Part shown: piece after piece, positions 40,811 to 49,617 of the stretch
Layout of the letters: the number at the start of each line of letters is the position of its first letter
How positions within the stretch are numbered: the stretch's first letter is position 1
Assembly: GCA_025463305.1 (NCBI GenBank)
Contig: JAOBWK010000105.1
Span: 106,060 to 170,059, forward strand
From: Ilumatobacteraceae bacterium
Lineage (GTDB): Bacteria > Actinomycetota > Acidimicrobiia > Acidimicrobiales > Ilumatobacteraceae
Direction: 5' to 3'
Length of the DNA stretch: 64,000 nucleotides
Position numbers and translations under genes: made by a program
Notes under the pieces: generated by a model
Database searches by the model: none
The model's input: the letters and a program-made list of their open reading frames with translations, nothing else
Told to the model about the DNA's origin: nothing

Positions 40811-42843
40811 TTGATCTCGAGACCCGTCTGCAGAACGCGGGCAGGATCCTGGACGATGCACGGCGATCGCCGCGCATCTCGCAACCGCCCGCCCGATCCA
40901 CGGATACCGGCGGCGCATTGGAGAGGGTCGTGATGGCCGAGCAATCGACCGCTCATCCGTCACGGCACAGGGTGCGGGTGCTCCTCAGCGTCGCAGCGGC
41001 GATTGGCATTGCTCTGAGTGGGATAGCGGTCGTCCGGTCCCAGCAGAGAACGGATGTTGTGGGACCGGCCCGCGCATCGACCACGCTGTCGAGCGAGTTC
41101 ACCGAGCCCGTGAGCACGGCGTCGCCGCCGGGGTCGGTTCCGCAGTCTCAGAGCGATCCGACCACGGCAGCCTCGACGGGTCATCTGCCTGACTTGTCGG
41201 GGCCGGGCGCCGGGCTCTACATCGACCCGGCCGCGTTGCCCGACGGTATGACCCTCGTTTCTGCTGACTCCAACATCGGCCCCCTCGGCGGCAGCGGCGC
41301 ACAGTACGAGGTCGCAGAGACACGGCTAGCCCGATACAACCAAGACCGCAGCCGCATCCTCGCAACCGTCAGCATCAGCGTCTCATCACCCGGGACCCAA
41401 GAGAACATGTCCACGTGGTACGGCCCGCTCACGCCGACCACGTTGACCGTTGACGGCAACGCTGTCTACGGCACGCCGTCAGGCCTCACGTGGCTCGACC
41501 ACCATGCTGTGGTGTCTGTGCGACAGCACCCTCAGGTCGACGACCTCGCTGCAATCGTCAGCGGTCTCGTGCTGCGACCGGACGGTGGATACAACGCCGG
41601 TGTGCTCCCAGCCGGTATGGAGCAGGTCGCCGTCATCCCGGGAACTCAGCCCGGCAGCGGCACTTCCTGGTTCACGGGTTACAACGCCAAAGGCGCCAAC
41701 GACACCGACCCGACGGCCCTGGCCGTCCAGATCATCCCTCACCCGGCTAAGACGGCGGAGGCACAGTTCGCAGACGCTCCGTCCGACCAGACGAACGCCC
41801 ACGCCATCGAGATCGGCGGACGGCGAATGATCGTCACCACCACACGCCTGACCCGGATGGAGGTGAGCTTCGACCTCTCCGACGGCGACGAGGTCATCCT
41901 CTATCAGAACGGTGAGGCCTTCCAAGAGGACCAGATGCTCCATTTCGCGGCCGCGCTACGCCGCAGCGACGAAACGGCCTGGACGCGGCTCACGGCTCAG
42001 GCTTCGGCCAATCGCGAGCTACTCAACGCCCGCACCTGGACCATTGCACCGTTGAAGGCACTCGGACTCAAAGCCGACCGACCGAGCATCCCCATTCCCG
42101 TCGACGACGCAATCACGATCGCCGCGGTACCGGCTGTCGCCGACGACGGGTCACGATCCGCGTGCGAGTTCCTTCATCAACAGCTCGTGGCATGCACCAA
42201 GGCATCCGCTCAACCTGTCACGAGCGCGACTCTCGTAACGCCCACGCTGCTGCGAGTCGCAGACGGAACCGCGGGGGAGGCCCAGGTGAGGACCACGAGT
42301 GGGGGAACAGCGGGAAGCAGCTTCTTCGACCTCTTCGCCTACAACCTGAGCAACCAGAAAGTCAGCTACATCAACCTGACCCCCGGCGATCACATCCAGG
42401 ACAGCTGCGTCACCATCCTGACCAATGATGCCGTCATAGGCGGAATCAGAATCGCCGATACACCTGACACGTCGGCACCATGCCCGAACCAGCCAGATGC
42501 GCCTTCCACCACCAGCGCGATCAGCCCTGTCAACGCCACCAACTCCTCAGTTCCCGACGTCACCAACGCGTCGGTGACAACATCTCCCAGCGCCAGTGCA
42601 GCAGAGGTGACCGTTCCACTCCTGACCGGTCTAATCCTCGACAATGCCAACGAGAAGCTGTCCGAAGTTGGGCTGCGTCCCGACCCGGTCACCTACCAGG
42701 ATTTCCCGTTCGGCAGCGTCAACGTGAATCGCGTGATCAGCCAGAGCATTGCGGTCGGCCAATCGCTGGCTTCCGGTTCAGCCGTCGGGCTCGTCGTCGG
42801 CCGGTCACTCCCCGACGAAACGAGCACCACGTCAGCGGGATGA
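40807..42843 (+). CDS. Module IV: putative anti-sigma membrane protein with PASTA domain
   Basis: A 678-residue single-pass protein: cytosolic ~1-56, transmembrane helix ~57-77, Thr/Ser stalk to ~125, a large unassigned outer region (~130-560), a second Thr/Ser stalk, and a C-terminal PASTA domain at ~601-667 ('VPLLTGLILDNANEKLSEVG' then 'VISQSIAVGQSLASGSAVGL'). PASTA domains of PknB and PBPs bind peptidoglycan fragments, so this protein may sense cell-wall material. The ATG overlaps the sigma stop. PASTA on a putative anti-sigma factor, rather than a kinase or PBP, is unusual. Confidence 0.82.
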   Translation: MIDLETRLQNAGRILDDARRSPRISQPPARSTDTGGALERVVMAEQSTAHPSRHRVRVLLSVAAAIGIALSGIAVVRSQQRTDVVGPARASTTLSSEFTEPVSTASPPGSVPQSQSDPTTAASTGHLPDLSGPGAGLYIDPAALPDGMTLVSADSNIGPLGGSGAQYEVAETRLARYNQDRSRILATVSISVSSPGTQENMSTWYGPLTPTTLTVDGNAVYGTPSGLTWLDHHAVVSVRQHPQVDDLAAIVSGLVLRPDGGYNAGVLPAGMEQVAVIPGTQPGSGTSWFTGYNAKGANDTDPTALAVQIIPHPAKTAEAQFADAPSDQTNAHAIEIGGRRMIVTTTRLTRMEVSFDLSDGDEVILYQNGEAFQEDQMLHFAAALRRSDETAWTRLTAQASANRELLNARTWTIAPLKALGLKADRPSIPIPVDDAITIAAVPAVADDGSRSACEFLHQQLVACTKASAQPVTSATLVTPTLLRVADGTAGEAQVRTTSGGTAGSSFFDLFAYNLSNQKVSYINLTPGDHIQDSCVTILTNDAVIGGIRIADTPDTSAPCPNQPDAPSTTSAISPVNATNSSVPDVTNASVTTSPSASAAEVTVPLLTGLILDNANEKLSEVGLRPDPVTYQDFPFGSVNVNRVISQSIAVGQSLASGSAVGLVVGRSLPDETSTTSAG

Positions 42844-43158
42844 AGCCACGGCAACGACCTCGCAGCTGGCCGTCACGCCACCACACGAAAGCGAAATCGC
42901 CACTCGGCAATGAGGCGGGGAACAGTCGCCCGGGAGACATCAGGCCCTCGACTACCCGAGCAGGTCCTGAATGTATGCCGGGAGCGCCGCAAGATCAGGA
43001 TCGCGCACAGCGCAGATCACCCGATTTCGGCGCTGTTTTGCAACGGTCCGAACAGCACAGATGACTTCTGCACTGTCCCCTACCGCCGGTTCCGCGCCGT
43101 AGCTATGCGCTCTCCGGCGGTCCTCTTCGATTGCTGGAAGATCACAGTTCGGAGCGTT
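42844..43158. other. Intergenic gap between convergent modules IV and V
   Basis: 315 bp between two converging units. It holds repeat copy C (43068-43122) and no gene I can support. No T-tailed terminator was seen. Confidence 0.6.
43068..43122. repeat. Island repeat, copy C
   Basis: A ~55-bp element with ACTGTCCCCTACCGCCGGTT and a following CTATGCGCTCTCCGGCGG. It matches copy B closely. Unlike copies A, B and D it is not upstream of a sigma gene but lies between converging genes, which suggests it is copied or left-over DNA rather than a fixed promoter. Confidence 0.6.
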
Positions 43159-44310
43159 CTAGGTTGTCAGCGGCGCCAGTGTCGGCTTGGTCTCACCGGC
43201 TGGTACAAGGTGCAGGGGGATCAGGTTGCTCGATGGCGTCGCGAGGGTTGCGACTGCGTCGACGTTCGGGATTTCGGTGCTGAGTGCGTAGACGAGCTGT
43301 TGCAGGCCTTCCGGGGTGGTGGCTGTCGTGGGGTAGAGCCGGAACATTGTGGGCACGGTGCTCGCGCTGACCTGTGCAGCGAGCGCTTCGTCGTTGGCGT
43401 ACACGCGTCTGGCTTCGGTCTGGGCTTGGGCCGAGTCGAGGTACTCGAGCGTGTTCGGGTCGATGCCGCCGACGCCGGTGCCGATCGAGTTGAGGATTGT
43501 TGCTCGTGCAGCGTCGATCTGGCCTGGTGTTGCGTCAGGCGACATGTAGACGATGACGGCGGCACCGCTGTCGAATGCTGAGGGTGACTGGTGCGCCGGC
43601 TGGTCCGAGTCGGCGATCGAGGTTGCAGGAGCCGAAGCGTTGGTTGGGGTGGTGACGATTGGGCTGACCCACGTTGACGCCATCCCGACGTCGGCGCTGG
43701 CTTTGCCGAGCACGACCAACACGGTGGCGTCGTCGATGGTTCCACCGACCACGGGGATCGGTGCTGGCATCGGTGTCGGGGTGATCGGCGACCCTGCGAC
43801 GCTGAGGACCTGTGCGACCGACGCCGCGACCTCCTCGCTACCAGGCTCGTAGTAGACGTGCGTGTCGTTGAGCGGTTCCACCGGTGCGATCGCGTTGCTC
43901 GAGTCGTGCATCAGAAAGCCCAAGGTAGACAGGTACAAGGTTGCGAACTTGCCGGCTCCGGCTACTCCCGAGGCGTCCGCGATCACGACCTTGCCTGGCG
44001 ACAGCACCAATGGGCGATTGGCTGTGCTGTTACTCGTTTCGGCTGCCAACGTCGTCGTAGGACCGGGCGTGTTGACGACGGCGGGGATGCTGGCGCTGCT
44101 GGCTGGCTGCAGTTCGTTGCGCGTGCTGACCGAACGAGAGCCGACCCAGACAATGCCGAGCACCGCCGGAGCAACGGCTGCGGCGACGTGACGTTGCCGG
44201 CGCCGGCGAACCCGACGGCGCACGTCATAGAACGACGGTCCCGGTACGTCAACGAGCTCGGTCCAGGAGCGCAGCGACTGTGCGATCTCGGCATCGAAGT
44301 CTTGGTTCAT
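43159..44310 (-). CDS. Module V: putative anti-sigma membrane protein with LytR_C and FtsX extracellular domains
   Basis: A 383-residue single-pass protein: Arg-rich cytosolic ~1-40, short transmembrane helix ~41-58, stalk to ~105. Residues ~107-203 match LytR_C ('KVVIADASGVAGAGKFATLY' with 'THVYYEPGSEEVAASVAQVL' and 'DATVLVVLGK'). Residues ~251-356 match the FtsX extracellular domain ('VYMSPDATPGQIDAARATIL', 'LEYLDSAQAQTEA', 'TVPTMFRLYP', 'IPNVDAV'). Both domains normally belong to wall-assembly and division proteins. The ATG overlaps the sigma stop (ATGA). The inferred role is sigma control in response to division or wall status. Confidence 0.8.
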   Translation of the reverse strand: MNQDFDAEIAQSLRSWTELVDVPGPSFYDVRRRVRRRRQRHVAAAVAPAVLGIVWVGSRSVSTRNELQPASSASIPAVVNTPGPTTTLAAETSNSTANRPLVLSPGKVVIADASGVAGAGKFATLYLSTLGFLMHDSSNAIAPVEPLNDTHVYYEPGSEEVAASVAQVLSVAGSPITPTPMPAPIPVVGGTIDDATVLVVLGKASADVGMASTWVSPIVTTPTNASAPATSIADSDQPAHQSPSAFDSGAAVIVYMSPDATPGQIDAARATILNSIGTGVGGIDPNTLEYLDSAQAQTEARRVYANDEALAAQVSASTVPTMFRLYPTTATTPEGLQQLVYALSTEIPNVDAVATLATPSSNLIPLHLVPAGETKPTLAPLTT

Positions 44311-44855
44311 GTGAGTTCCTCTCGCAGGCGGGCGCGCGCTCGATGCAATGTCGACTTGACTGTGCCCGGAGGGATACCGAGGGTCTGCGCGATCTCGGCG
44401 TCAGACAGCTGCATGTAGTAGCGCAGCACGACGACTTGACGAAGCGCCAACGGCAGCCCACGGACCACGTCCGCGACATAGTCCGCTCCCAGAGCAGCAT
44501 CGTCTTGTGGCTGAGGTACCAGACGTCGGAGCAGCGACCGGCGACGCTGCACCCGCCGACAGTTGTTCACAACCGCGACACGCATGTAGGCATCCGGGTC
44601 CTTGACGAACCTCCACTTCGGATACGCCCTGGCGAAGGCGTCCTGGACCGCCTCCTCGGCGTGCTCCGTCGTGTCCACGAGCAGCACGGCCAGACGTACC
44701 AGCCTTGGATACAGCCGTAGATACGCAGCCTCGACCGTCTCGACGAGACCCACAGCACGCGTCCCGACATCCTCAGAGCGCCAGCCGGAGCCATTCCCGA
44801 TCGAACCGATCTCCGCCGCAGCGGGCTCCAACGGATCGATCGGCACTCGGCTCAT
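44307..44855 (-). CDS. Module V: ECF RNA polymerase sigma factor
   Basis: A 182-residue SigE-type ECF sigma factor. Region 2: 'HAEEAVQDAFARAYPKWRFV' with 'DAYMRVAVVNNCRRVQRR'. Region 4: 'LPLALRQVVVLRYYMQLSDA' with 'TLGIPPGTVKSTLHRARARL'. Both are complete. The first ~45 residues are variable, so translation may begin further in. Copy D of the island repeat begins 88 bp upstream, with AAATCTCG in between. Confidence 0.9.
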   Translation of the reverse strand: MSRVPIDPLEPAAAEIGSIGNGSGWRSEDVGTRAVGLVETVEAAYLRLYPRLVRLAVLLVDTTEHAEEAVQDAFARAYPKWRFVKDPDAYMRVAVVNNCRRVQRRRSLLRRLVPQPQDDAALGADYVADVVRGLPLALRQVVVLRYYMQLSDAEIAQTLGIPPGTVKSTLHRARARLREELT

Positions 44856-44942
44856 ACCCTTTCAGACACCCGAGACGCCCGATCGGTTCTCACAAATCTC
44901 GATCATCGTCCAAGACTGCCGCATGCCCGAGTTCGCTTCCTT

Positions 44943-45051
44943 GGCACTGCCCTCTACCACCGGCTACGGGACGCGCCCGAGGCGCCGTTCGGGTGCGGCA
45001 TGTGGCTGCCGCCATGTCGTCGTTCTGCGCCGTGCGATATGCGCTATGTCC
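44943..45051. repeat. Island repeat, copy D (two half-elements)
   Basis: Half-elements at 44943-44980 (GGCACTGCCCTCTACCACCG) and 45022-45051 (TTCTGCGCCGTGCGATATGC). Spacing, order and sequence parallel copy A, including the run CTGCGC(C/T)GTGC. Confidence 0.6.
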
Positions 45052-45232
45052 ACCGACGTCGGGGCGTATCAGAGCAGTCACCGATCCCGGGGCGATTCAG
45101 TCATCAGCGACATCCTTGGCTGACGTGGCCTACACGGAGTCCGTCAAGTGGTCGCTCGACAGCGCTTTGTGAGCGGCGTCAAGATCTGGGTCCACCAGTC
45201 CAGCGGGGTCGATTTGCTCCTTTTCGACCGTC

Positions 45233-45238
45233 TAGTGT
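45233..45238 (+). promoter_or_regulatory. -10-like element for the HYR adhesin
   Basis: TAGTGT (TAnnnT) ends seven bases before the GTG at 45246, predicting a leaderless transcript. Confidence 0.45.
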
Positions 45239-45245
45239 GAATTTT

Positions 45246-48200
45246 GTGTCATTACTGAAGAGTGTCTCGTTCTGGTCATCCCGGCTACTCTGTGCGTTTG
45301 CGCTCCTGACCGGCGCGGCGGTGGTCGTGCTGATGCCGTCGCCTGCGAGTGCCGCCTCGCAGAGCACATCGGGGTCGATTTCGGCGGCGAGTCCGTCCGA
45401 TGCTCACGTGAACAACGGTGGATGCTCGACCGGTCAGTCGGGGCACTACGTGGCGATCCCATTCACAACGGTGGGCACGAATGCCACGACGATCACCGCG
45501 TCGGTGACCCCGCATGGGTTCAGGGCCTTCGTGACGCTGTATCAGGGAGTGTACTTCTCGCCGTTGGTCAACTGTTACAGCGGCGGCGTCGAAGGTTCCG
45601 GCTCGGGCGCCACGGTCACGAGCACGAGCAACTTCGGCACGTTGATTGCGCCGTTCACGCAGGAAGGGTGGACGCTCGTCGTCTACGGCGACAGCATCAG
45701 CGACGTCGGTTCGTTCGATGTGACGATCTCGTCCTCCGGAACCGGGATCACGATCGGTAATGCTCCACCGCCACCGGCAGACACCACGCCGCCAGTGCTG
45801 TCGCTCCCGGCCACGATCACGACGCAGGCAACGAGCTCAGCGGGCGCAACCGTGAACTATTCTGCAAGCGCAACCGACGCGGTCGACGGCTCGGTCGGAA
45901 TCAGTTGCTCGCCGGCCACAGGGGCAACGTTCCCGCTCGGAACGACCAGCGTCGGATGTTCCGCCCAAGACAGCACCGGCAACACAGCCAGTGGGTCGTT
46001 CAGCGTCATCGTCCAGGACACGGTCGGACCGGTCGTCACGGTGCCATCGACGATCACCATGGAAGCGACCAGCGCCAACGGAGCGGTCGTCAACTACGTC
46101 GTGTCGGCCAATGATGCGGTCGACGGGGCTCGGCCTGTTTCGTGCACGCCGACGTCGGGCTCGACGTTTGCGATCGCAACGACGGTCGTGCAATGCAGCG
46201 CCCAGGACACCAAGGCCGTGATCACGAACGCCTCGTTCAATGTGGTGGTCCACGACACGACAGCCCCGGTGATGCAGCTGCCGACCAGCGTCACCCTCGA
46301 AGCGGCTGGCCCGAGCGGCACCGCATACACGTTCTCGCCGGCACCGTCAGCCACCGACCTCGTCACTGGCACGATCACGCCCGCGTGCTCAGCGACCTCC
46401 GGCGCCACCTTCCCGATCGGTGAGACGACCGTCTCCTGCCACGCGACCGACGGTGCCAACAACACGGCCAACGGATCATTCAAGGTGACAGTGCATGACA
46501 CGCTCGCACCGGTCCTGGCCCAGCCGGCCGACATCACCCAAGAGGCAACCGGTCCTCACGGGAACGTGATCGCCTACGCGACGCCCCTCGCAACCGACGC
46601 CGTCGGCCCGACAGTGGTCACGTGCAACCCGGCATCGGGCTCCACATTTTCGGTCGGCTCTCACACGGTCACGTGCTCCGCGACCGACTCATCATCGAAC
46701 ACGGGCGCAGTGTTCTTCACCGTGAACGTGGCCGACACCACCAAGCCAGTACTGACCCAGCCAGCGGACATCAGCCAAGAAGCCGTCGGCCCGAACGGCA
46801 ACACGATCACATTCGCGCTGCCGACGGCGACTGACACCGTCGGCGCCGGGCCCGTCACCTGCGTGCCGGCCTCCGGAACGGTGTTCGCGATTGGATCCCA
46901 CACCGTGACCTGTTCGGCCATGGACTTCTCGGCCAACGTCGGCACCGTGTCGTTCACCGTTGTCGTCGTCGACACCACCAAGCCCGTGGTCAGCCACACC
47001 GACAACATCGTTGCCGAGGCCACGAGCAACCTGGGCGCCCCGGTCACGTTCGCCACGCCAACGGCCACCGACGATGTCGGCGCCACGCCGGTCACATGCG
47101 ACGCAGCGTCCGGCAACATCTTCCCCATCGGCACGACCACGGTGACATGTAGCTCGACAGATTCTTCGAACAACACCGGCAGCGCCCAGTTCACGATCGC
47201 TGTTGCAGATACCAAAGCGCCAACGCTGACCAAGTTGGCGAACATGATCGTCGAGGCGACGGGCCCCACCGGGGCCACAGCTACGTTCGCCTTGCCGACA
47301 GCCACAGACGCCGTCGGCGCAGGCAAAGTGGTCTGCGACAGCTCGCCTGGCGGCAATTTCCACCTGGGCGTCACCGTTGTCACGTGCACCTCCACCGATG
47401 CTGCATTGAACGTCGGTACGACCTCGTTCACCATCGACGTCACCGACACCACGCCACCGGTGATCGCCCACCAGAACGACATCGTCGCTGAAGCCACGTC
47501 CGCGGCGGGAGCCAGCGTCGCGTTCGCGACGCCGACCGCAACCGACGCAGTCGGTGCCGACCCCGTCTCATGTAACCGTGCCTCTGCGACTACCTTCGCA
47601 CTCGGAGCCACGACCGTCACCTGCTCGACTCACGATGCCGCGGCCCACTCGGCATCGACCAGCTTCGTGATCACCGTTGTGGACACAACCGCACCCGCGA
47701 TCACTACGCCGACCTCGATCACAGCGGAAGCCACCTCCACCGCAGGCGCAACGGTCAGCTACCTCGTCACGACCGCTGACGCAGTCGACGGCACCCCCAC
47801 CGCAACGTGCACCCCGGCTGCAGGCTCCACGTTCGCAATGGGCGCGACGAAAGTGACGTGCACCGCCACGGACGCTGCGCACAACACTGCGACCGCATCG
47901 TTCTTCGTCAACGTCGCCGACACGACCGCCCCGGTCATCGTCGTGCCGAAAGACATCACCGCAGACGCCACCAGCCCCAACGGTGCGATCGTCACCTATT
48001 CGGTCGCCGCGACGGACACGGTCAACGGGCCGGTCCCAACGAGCTGCTCACCGAGTTCCGGGTCGACCTTCCCGATCGGAACCACCACAGTCACCTGCAC
48101 AGCCAGCGATCCCGTGGCAGAACTCGCAAGTGCGGTACAGAACCTCTTGCGCACCGAAACCGAACCAGCACGGTCCACCGCCCACTTCACCGTCACCGTG

Positions 48201-48401
48201 TCCGCTTTCGTTGCATCGGAAGCGCCAGCGACTCCCAGCGCACCAGCTGCTTCGCCAACAACCGACCCGAACGTCACACCGACCAACAGCACCCTGCCAG
48301 TGACAGGCATCAACATCGCCTCGGCCCTCGAGATGGGACTCGCAGCCATCGGGCTCGGGCTCATCGCAACCCGCCGTCGCAAGCCAGCCACGCAGAGATA
48401 A
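45246..48401 (+). CDS. LPXTG-anchored surface protein with ten HYR repeats
   Basis: A 1051-residue wall-anchored protein. A signal peptide covers ~1-37 ('FALLTGAAVVVL...ASAAS'). An N-terminal domain (~38-175) precedes ten HYR (hyalin) immunoglobulin-like repeats of ~79 residues, each starting 'DTTxPV' and carrying 'ATDAVG' and 'VTCSATD'. The C-terminus has LPVTG (~1017-1021), a hydrophobic helix and 'RRRK', a sortase sorting signal. GTG 45246 is chosen because it directly precedes the signal peptide. The tenth repeat carries a ~15-residue insert. HYR repeats are common in adhesins. No active sortase is in the window; module I carries a sortase-like domain without catalytic residues. Confidence 0.88.
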   Translation: MSLLKSVSFWSSRLLCAFALLTGAAVVVLMPSPASAASQSTSGSISAASPSDAHVNNGGCSTGQSGHYVAIPFTTVGTNATTITASVTPHGFRAFVTLYQGVYFSPLVNCYSGGVEGSGSGATVTSTSNFGTLIAPFTQEGWTLVVYGDSISDVGSFDVTISSSGTGITIGNAPPPPADTTPPVLSLPATITTQATSSAGATVNYSASATDAVDGSVGISCSPATGATFPLGTTSVGCSAQDSTGNTASGSFSVIVQDTVGPVVTVPSTITMEATSANGAVVNYVVSANDAVDGARPVSCTPTSGSTFAIATTVVQCSAQDTKAVITNASFNVVVHDTTAPVMQLPTSVTLEAAGPSGTAYTFSPAPSATDLVTGTITPACSATSGATFPIGETTVSCHATDGANNTANGSFKVTVHDTLAPVLAQPADITQEATGPHGNVIAYATPLATDAVGPTVVTCNPASGSTFSVGSHTVTCSATDSSSNTGAVFFTVNVADTTKPVLTQPADISQEAVGPNGNTITFALPTATDTVGAGPVTCVPASGTVFAIGSHTVTCSAMDFSANVGTVSFTVVVVDTTKPVVSHTDNIVAEATSNLGAPVTFATPTATDDVGATPVTCDAASGNIFPIGTTTVTCSSTDSSNNTGSAQFTIAVADTKAPTLTKLANMIVEATGPTGATATFALPTATDAVGAGKVVCDSSPGGNFHLGVTVVTCTSTDAALNVGTTSFTIDVTDTTPPVIAHQNDIVAEATSAAGASVAFATPTATDAVGADPVSCNRASATTFALGATTVTCSTHDAAAHSASTSFVITVVDTTAPAITTPTSITAEATSTAGATVSYLVTTADAVDGTPTATCTPAAGSTFAMGATKVTCTATDAAHNTATASFFVNVADTTAPVIVVPKDITADATSPNGAIVTYSVAATDTVNGPVPTSCSPSSGSTFPIGTTTVTCTASDPVAELASAVQNLLRTETEPARSTAHFTVTVSAFVASEAPATPSAPAASPTTDPNVTPTNSTLPVTGINIASALEMGLAAIGLGLIATRRRKPATQR

Positions 48402-48440
48402 CGCCGGACGCCACGACCCCGAGGTCGCCGCCACCTCCGA

Positions 48441-48851
48441 TCATCGCCGCGTTCGTGGACGCTGCGATCCAGTCGGTCGACACGTGGCGCCACCACGCCA
48501 CCAGGTCATCGAGCGCGAGCACCCGCACCCGTACCGGGCGAGGTCGGCATCGTCGAGGAGGTCACGCCACTTCCTGCTCGCGCCGCGCCTGAAGAACGCA
48601 ACGGGGTCGAGCCGGCGCCGGTGGCGTCGCGCCCAACGCTCGCCGAGTCGGTAGAGGTAGCCGACAGAATGGTCGAGCTGACGGACGCGCGACCAGTTCC
48701 TCCACGCGTACTCCAGTGCCTGCGCGGTCGCATCGCGCCCGGCGTCGCCGCCGAAGCCGGCGACGAGTGCTCGGCGGAGCAACGGTTCGTTGACCCGGAA
48801 GAACGAATCGAACGAATCGAGCTCGGGATCCTGTCGTGCTCGCTCAAGCAT
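48441..48851 (-). pseudogene. Truncated ECF sigma factor, related to module IV
   Basis: Residues 1-75 ('DSFDSFFRVNEPLLRRALVA', 'GRDATAQALEYAWRNWS', 'SVGYLYRLGERWARRHRRR') match region 2 of the module IV sigma factor. Region 4 is missing. After ~'LDDADLARYG' the frame becomes low-complexity, while another minus-strand frame continues with plausible protein ('VLALDDLVAWWRHVSTDWIA'), so a frameshift or fusion to other DNA has occurred. It starts 12 bp after the methyltransferase gene and has no membrane partner. Confidence 0.6.
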
Positions 48852-48863
48852 GGTGCCCCACGC

Positions 48864-49532
48864 CTATGAAGGCATCGAGTCGCCCGTTTGCACCACCGGC
48901 GCCAACCGGACCCACGCGCCGGCGTCGTCGAGCGTTCCGACGACGCGTAGCCCGGTCGCCGCTGCCAGGCGTTCGAGCTCGGTGTCGCCGACATCGCAAC
49001 CATCGAACACCTGGGTCCACGAGCGGTCGTCGAGCGAGTACGTCACCGATGCCTCGAACCGACCCGGATGCAGCGTGATGTCGTGGAGCCGGATAGTCAA
49101 CGATCCGATGATGCTCGTCGAATCAGTCGGCACCCAACCCGGCACGTATCGCTGGACGATGAGCACGCCGTCAGCGTCGAGGTGGCGGCGGCACACGTCG
49201 AGCAAGCCGAGTCGCCGCTCTCGCGAGACATCGTTGACCAGGTGGCTCAGCGCGAGCACAGCGCCGAAGCGGTCGCCGAGGTCGGGTGTCCAGATGTCGG
49301 CGAGCACGGGACGTGCACCGTCGACGTGCTCGAGCATGCGAGCGTCGTTGTCGACGGCCACGACACGATGTCCCGCACCGCTGAGCGGGTTCGCGAGGCG
49401 ACCGACGCCGGCGCCGAGGTCGAGCACCGACGCGCCCGGCGCGATCACGTCGAGGATCCAATCGATGTCCGGATGCGGGGACAACGAGCGATACACAGAG
49501 ATCGGTGACCCGTCTGGCGCGACCTCGGACAT
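48864..49532 (-). CDS. Class I SAM-dependent methyltransferase
   Basis: A 222-residue methyltransferase. Motif I is 'VLDLGAGVGRLANPLSGAG' (~42-60), motif II 'VVAVDNDARMLEHV', and motif IV 'FGAVLALSHLVND'. The C-terminal half is beta-rich, as in small-molecule methyltransferases. ATG 49532 is chosen because the earlier part of the frame has no methyltransferase features. The substrate is unknown. It is read away from the module VI sigma gene (85-bp gap) and upstream of the broken sigma gene. Confidence 0.82.
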   Translation of the reverse strand: MSEVAPDGSPISVYRSLSPHPDIDWILDVIAPGASVLDLGAGVGRLANPLSGAGHRVVAVDNDARMLEHVDGARPVLADIWTPDLGDRFGAVLALSHLVNDVSRERRLGLLDVCRRHLDADGVLIVQRYVPGWVPTDSTSIIGSLTIRLHDITLHPGRFEASVTYSLDDRSWTQVFDGCDVGDTELERLAAATGLRVVGTLDDAGAWVRLAPVVQTGDSMPS

Positions 49533-49617
49533 GGCCCCGAGTCTGACAGTGGCGGCCTGCGCGTGGAACCTTTTGGTGCTGTCTAGGGTCACTTGGACCG
49601 TGGAGGCAGATGAGGCG

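Larger units (their letters stand above)
44856..45245. other. Divergent intergenic region between module V and the HYR adhesin
   Basis: 390 bp that hold repeat copy D, an AAATCTCG also seen upstream of module II (44894-44901), and the -10-like TAGTGT of the adhesin gene. No additional gene is supported. Confidence 0.6.
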
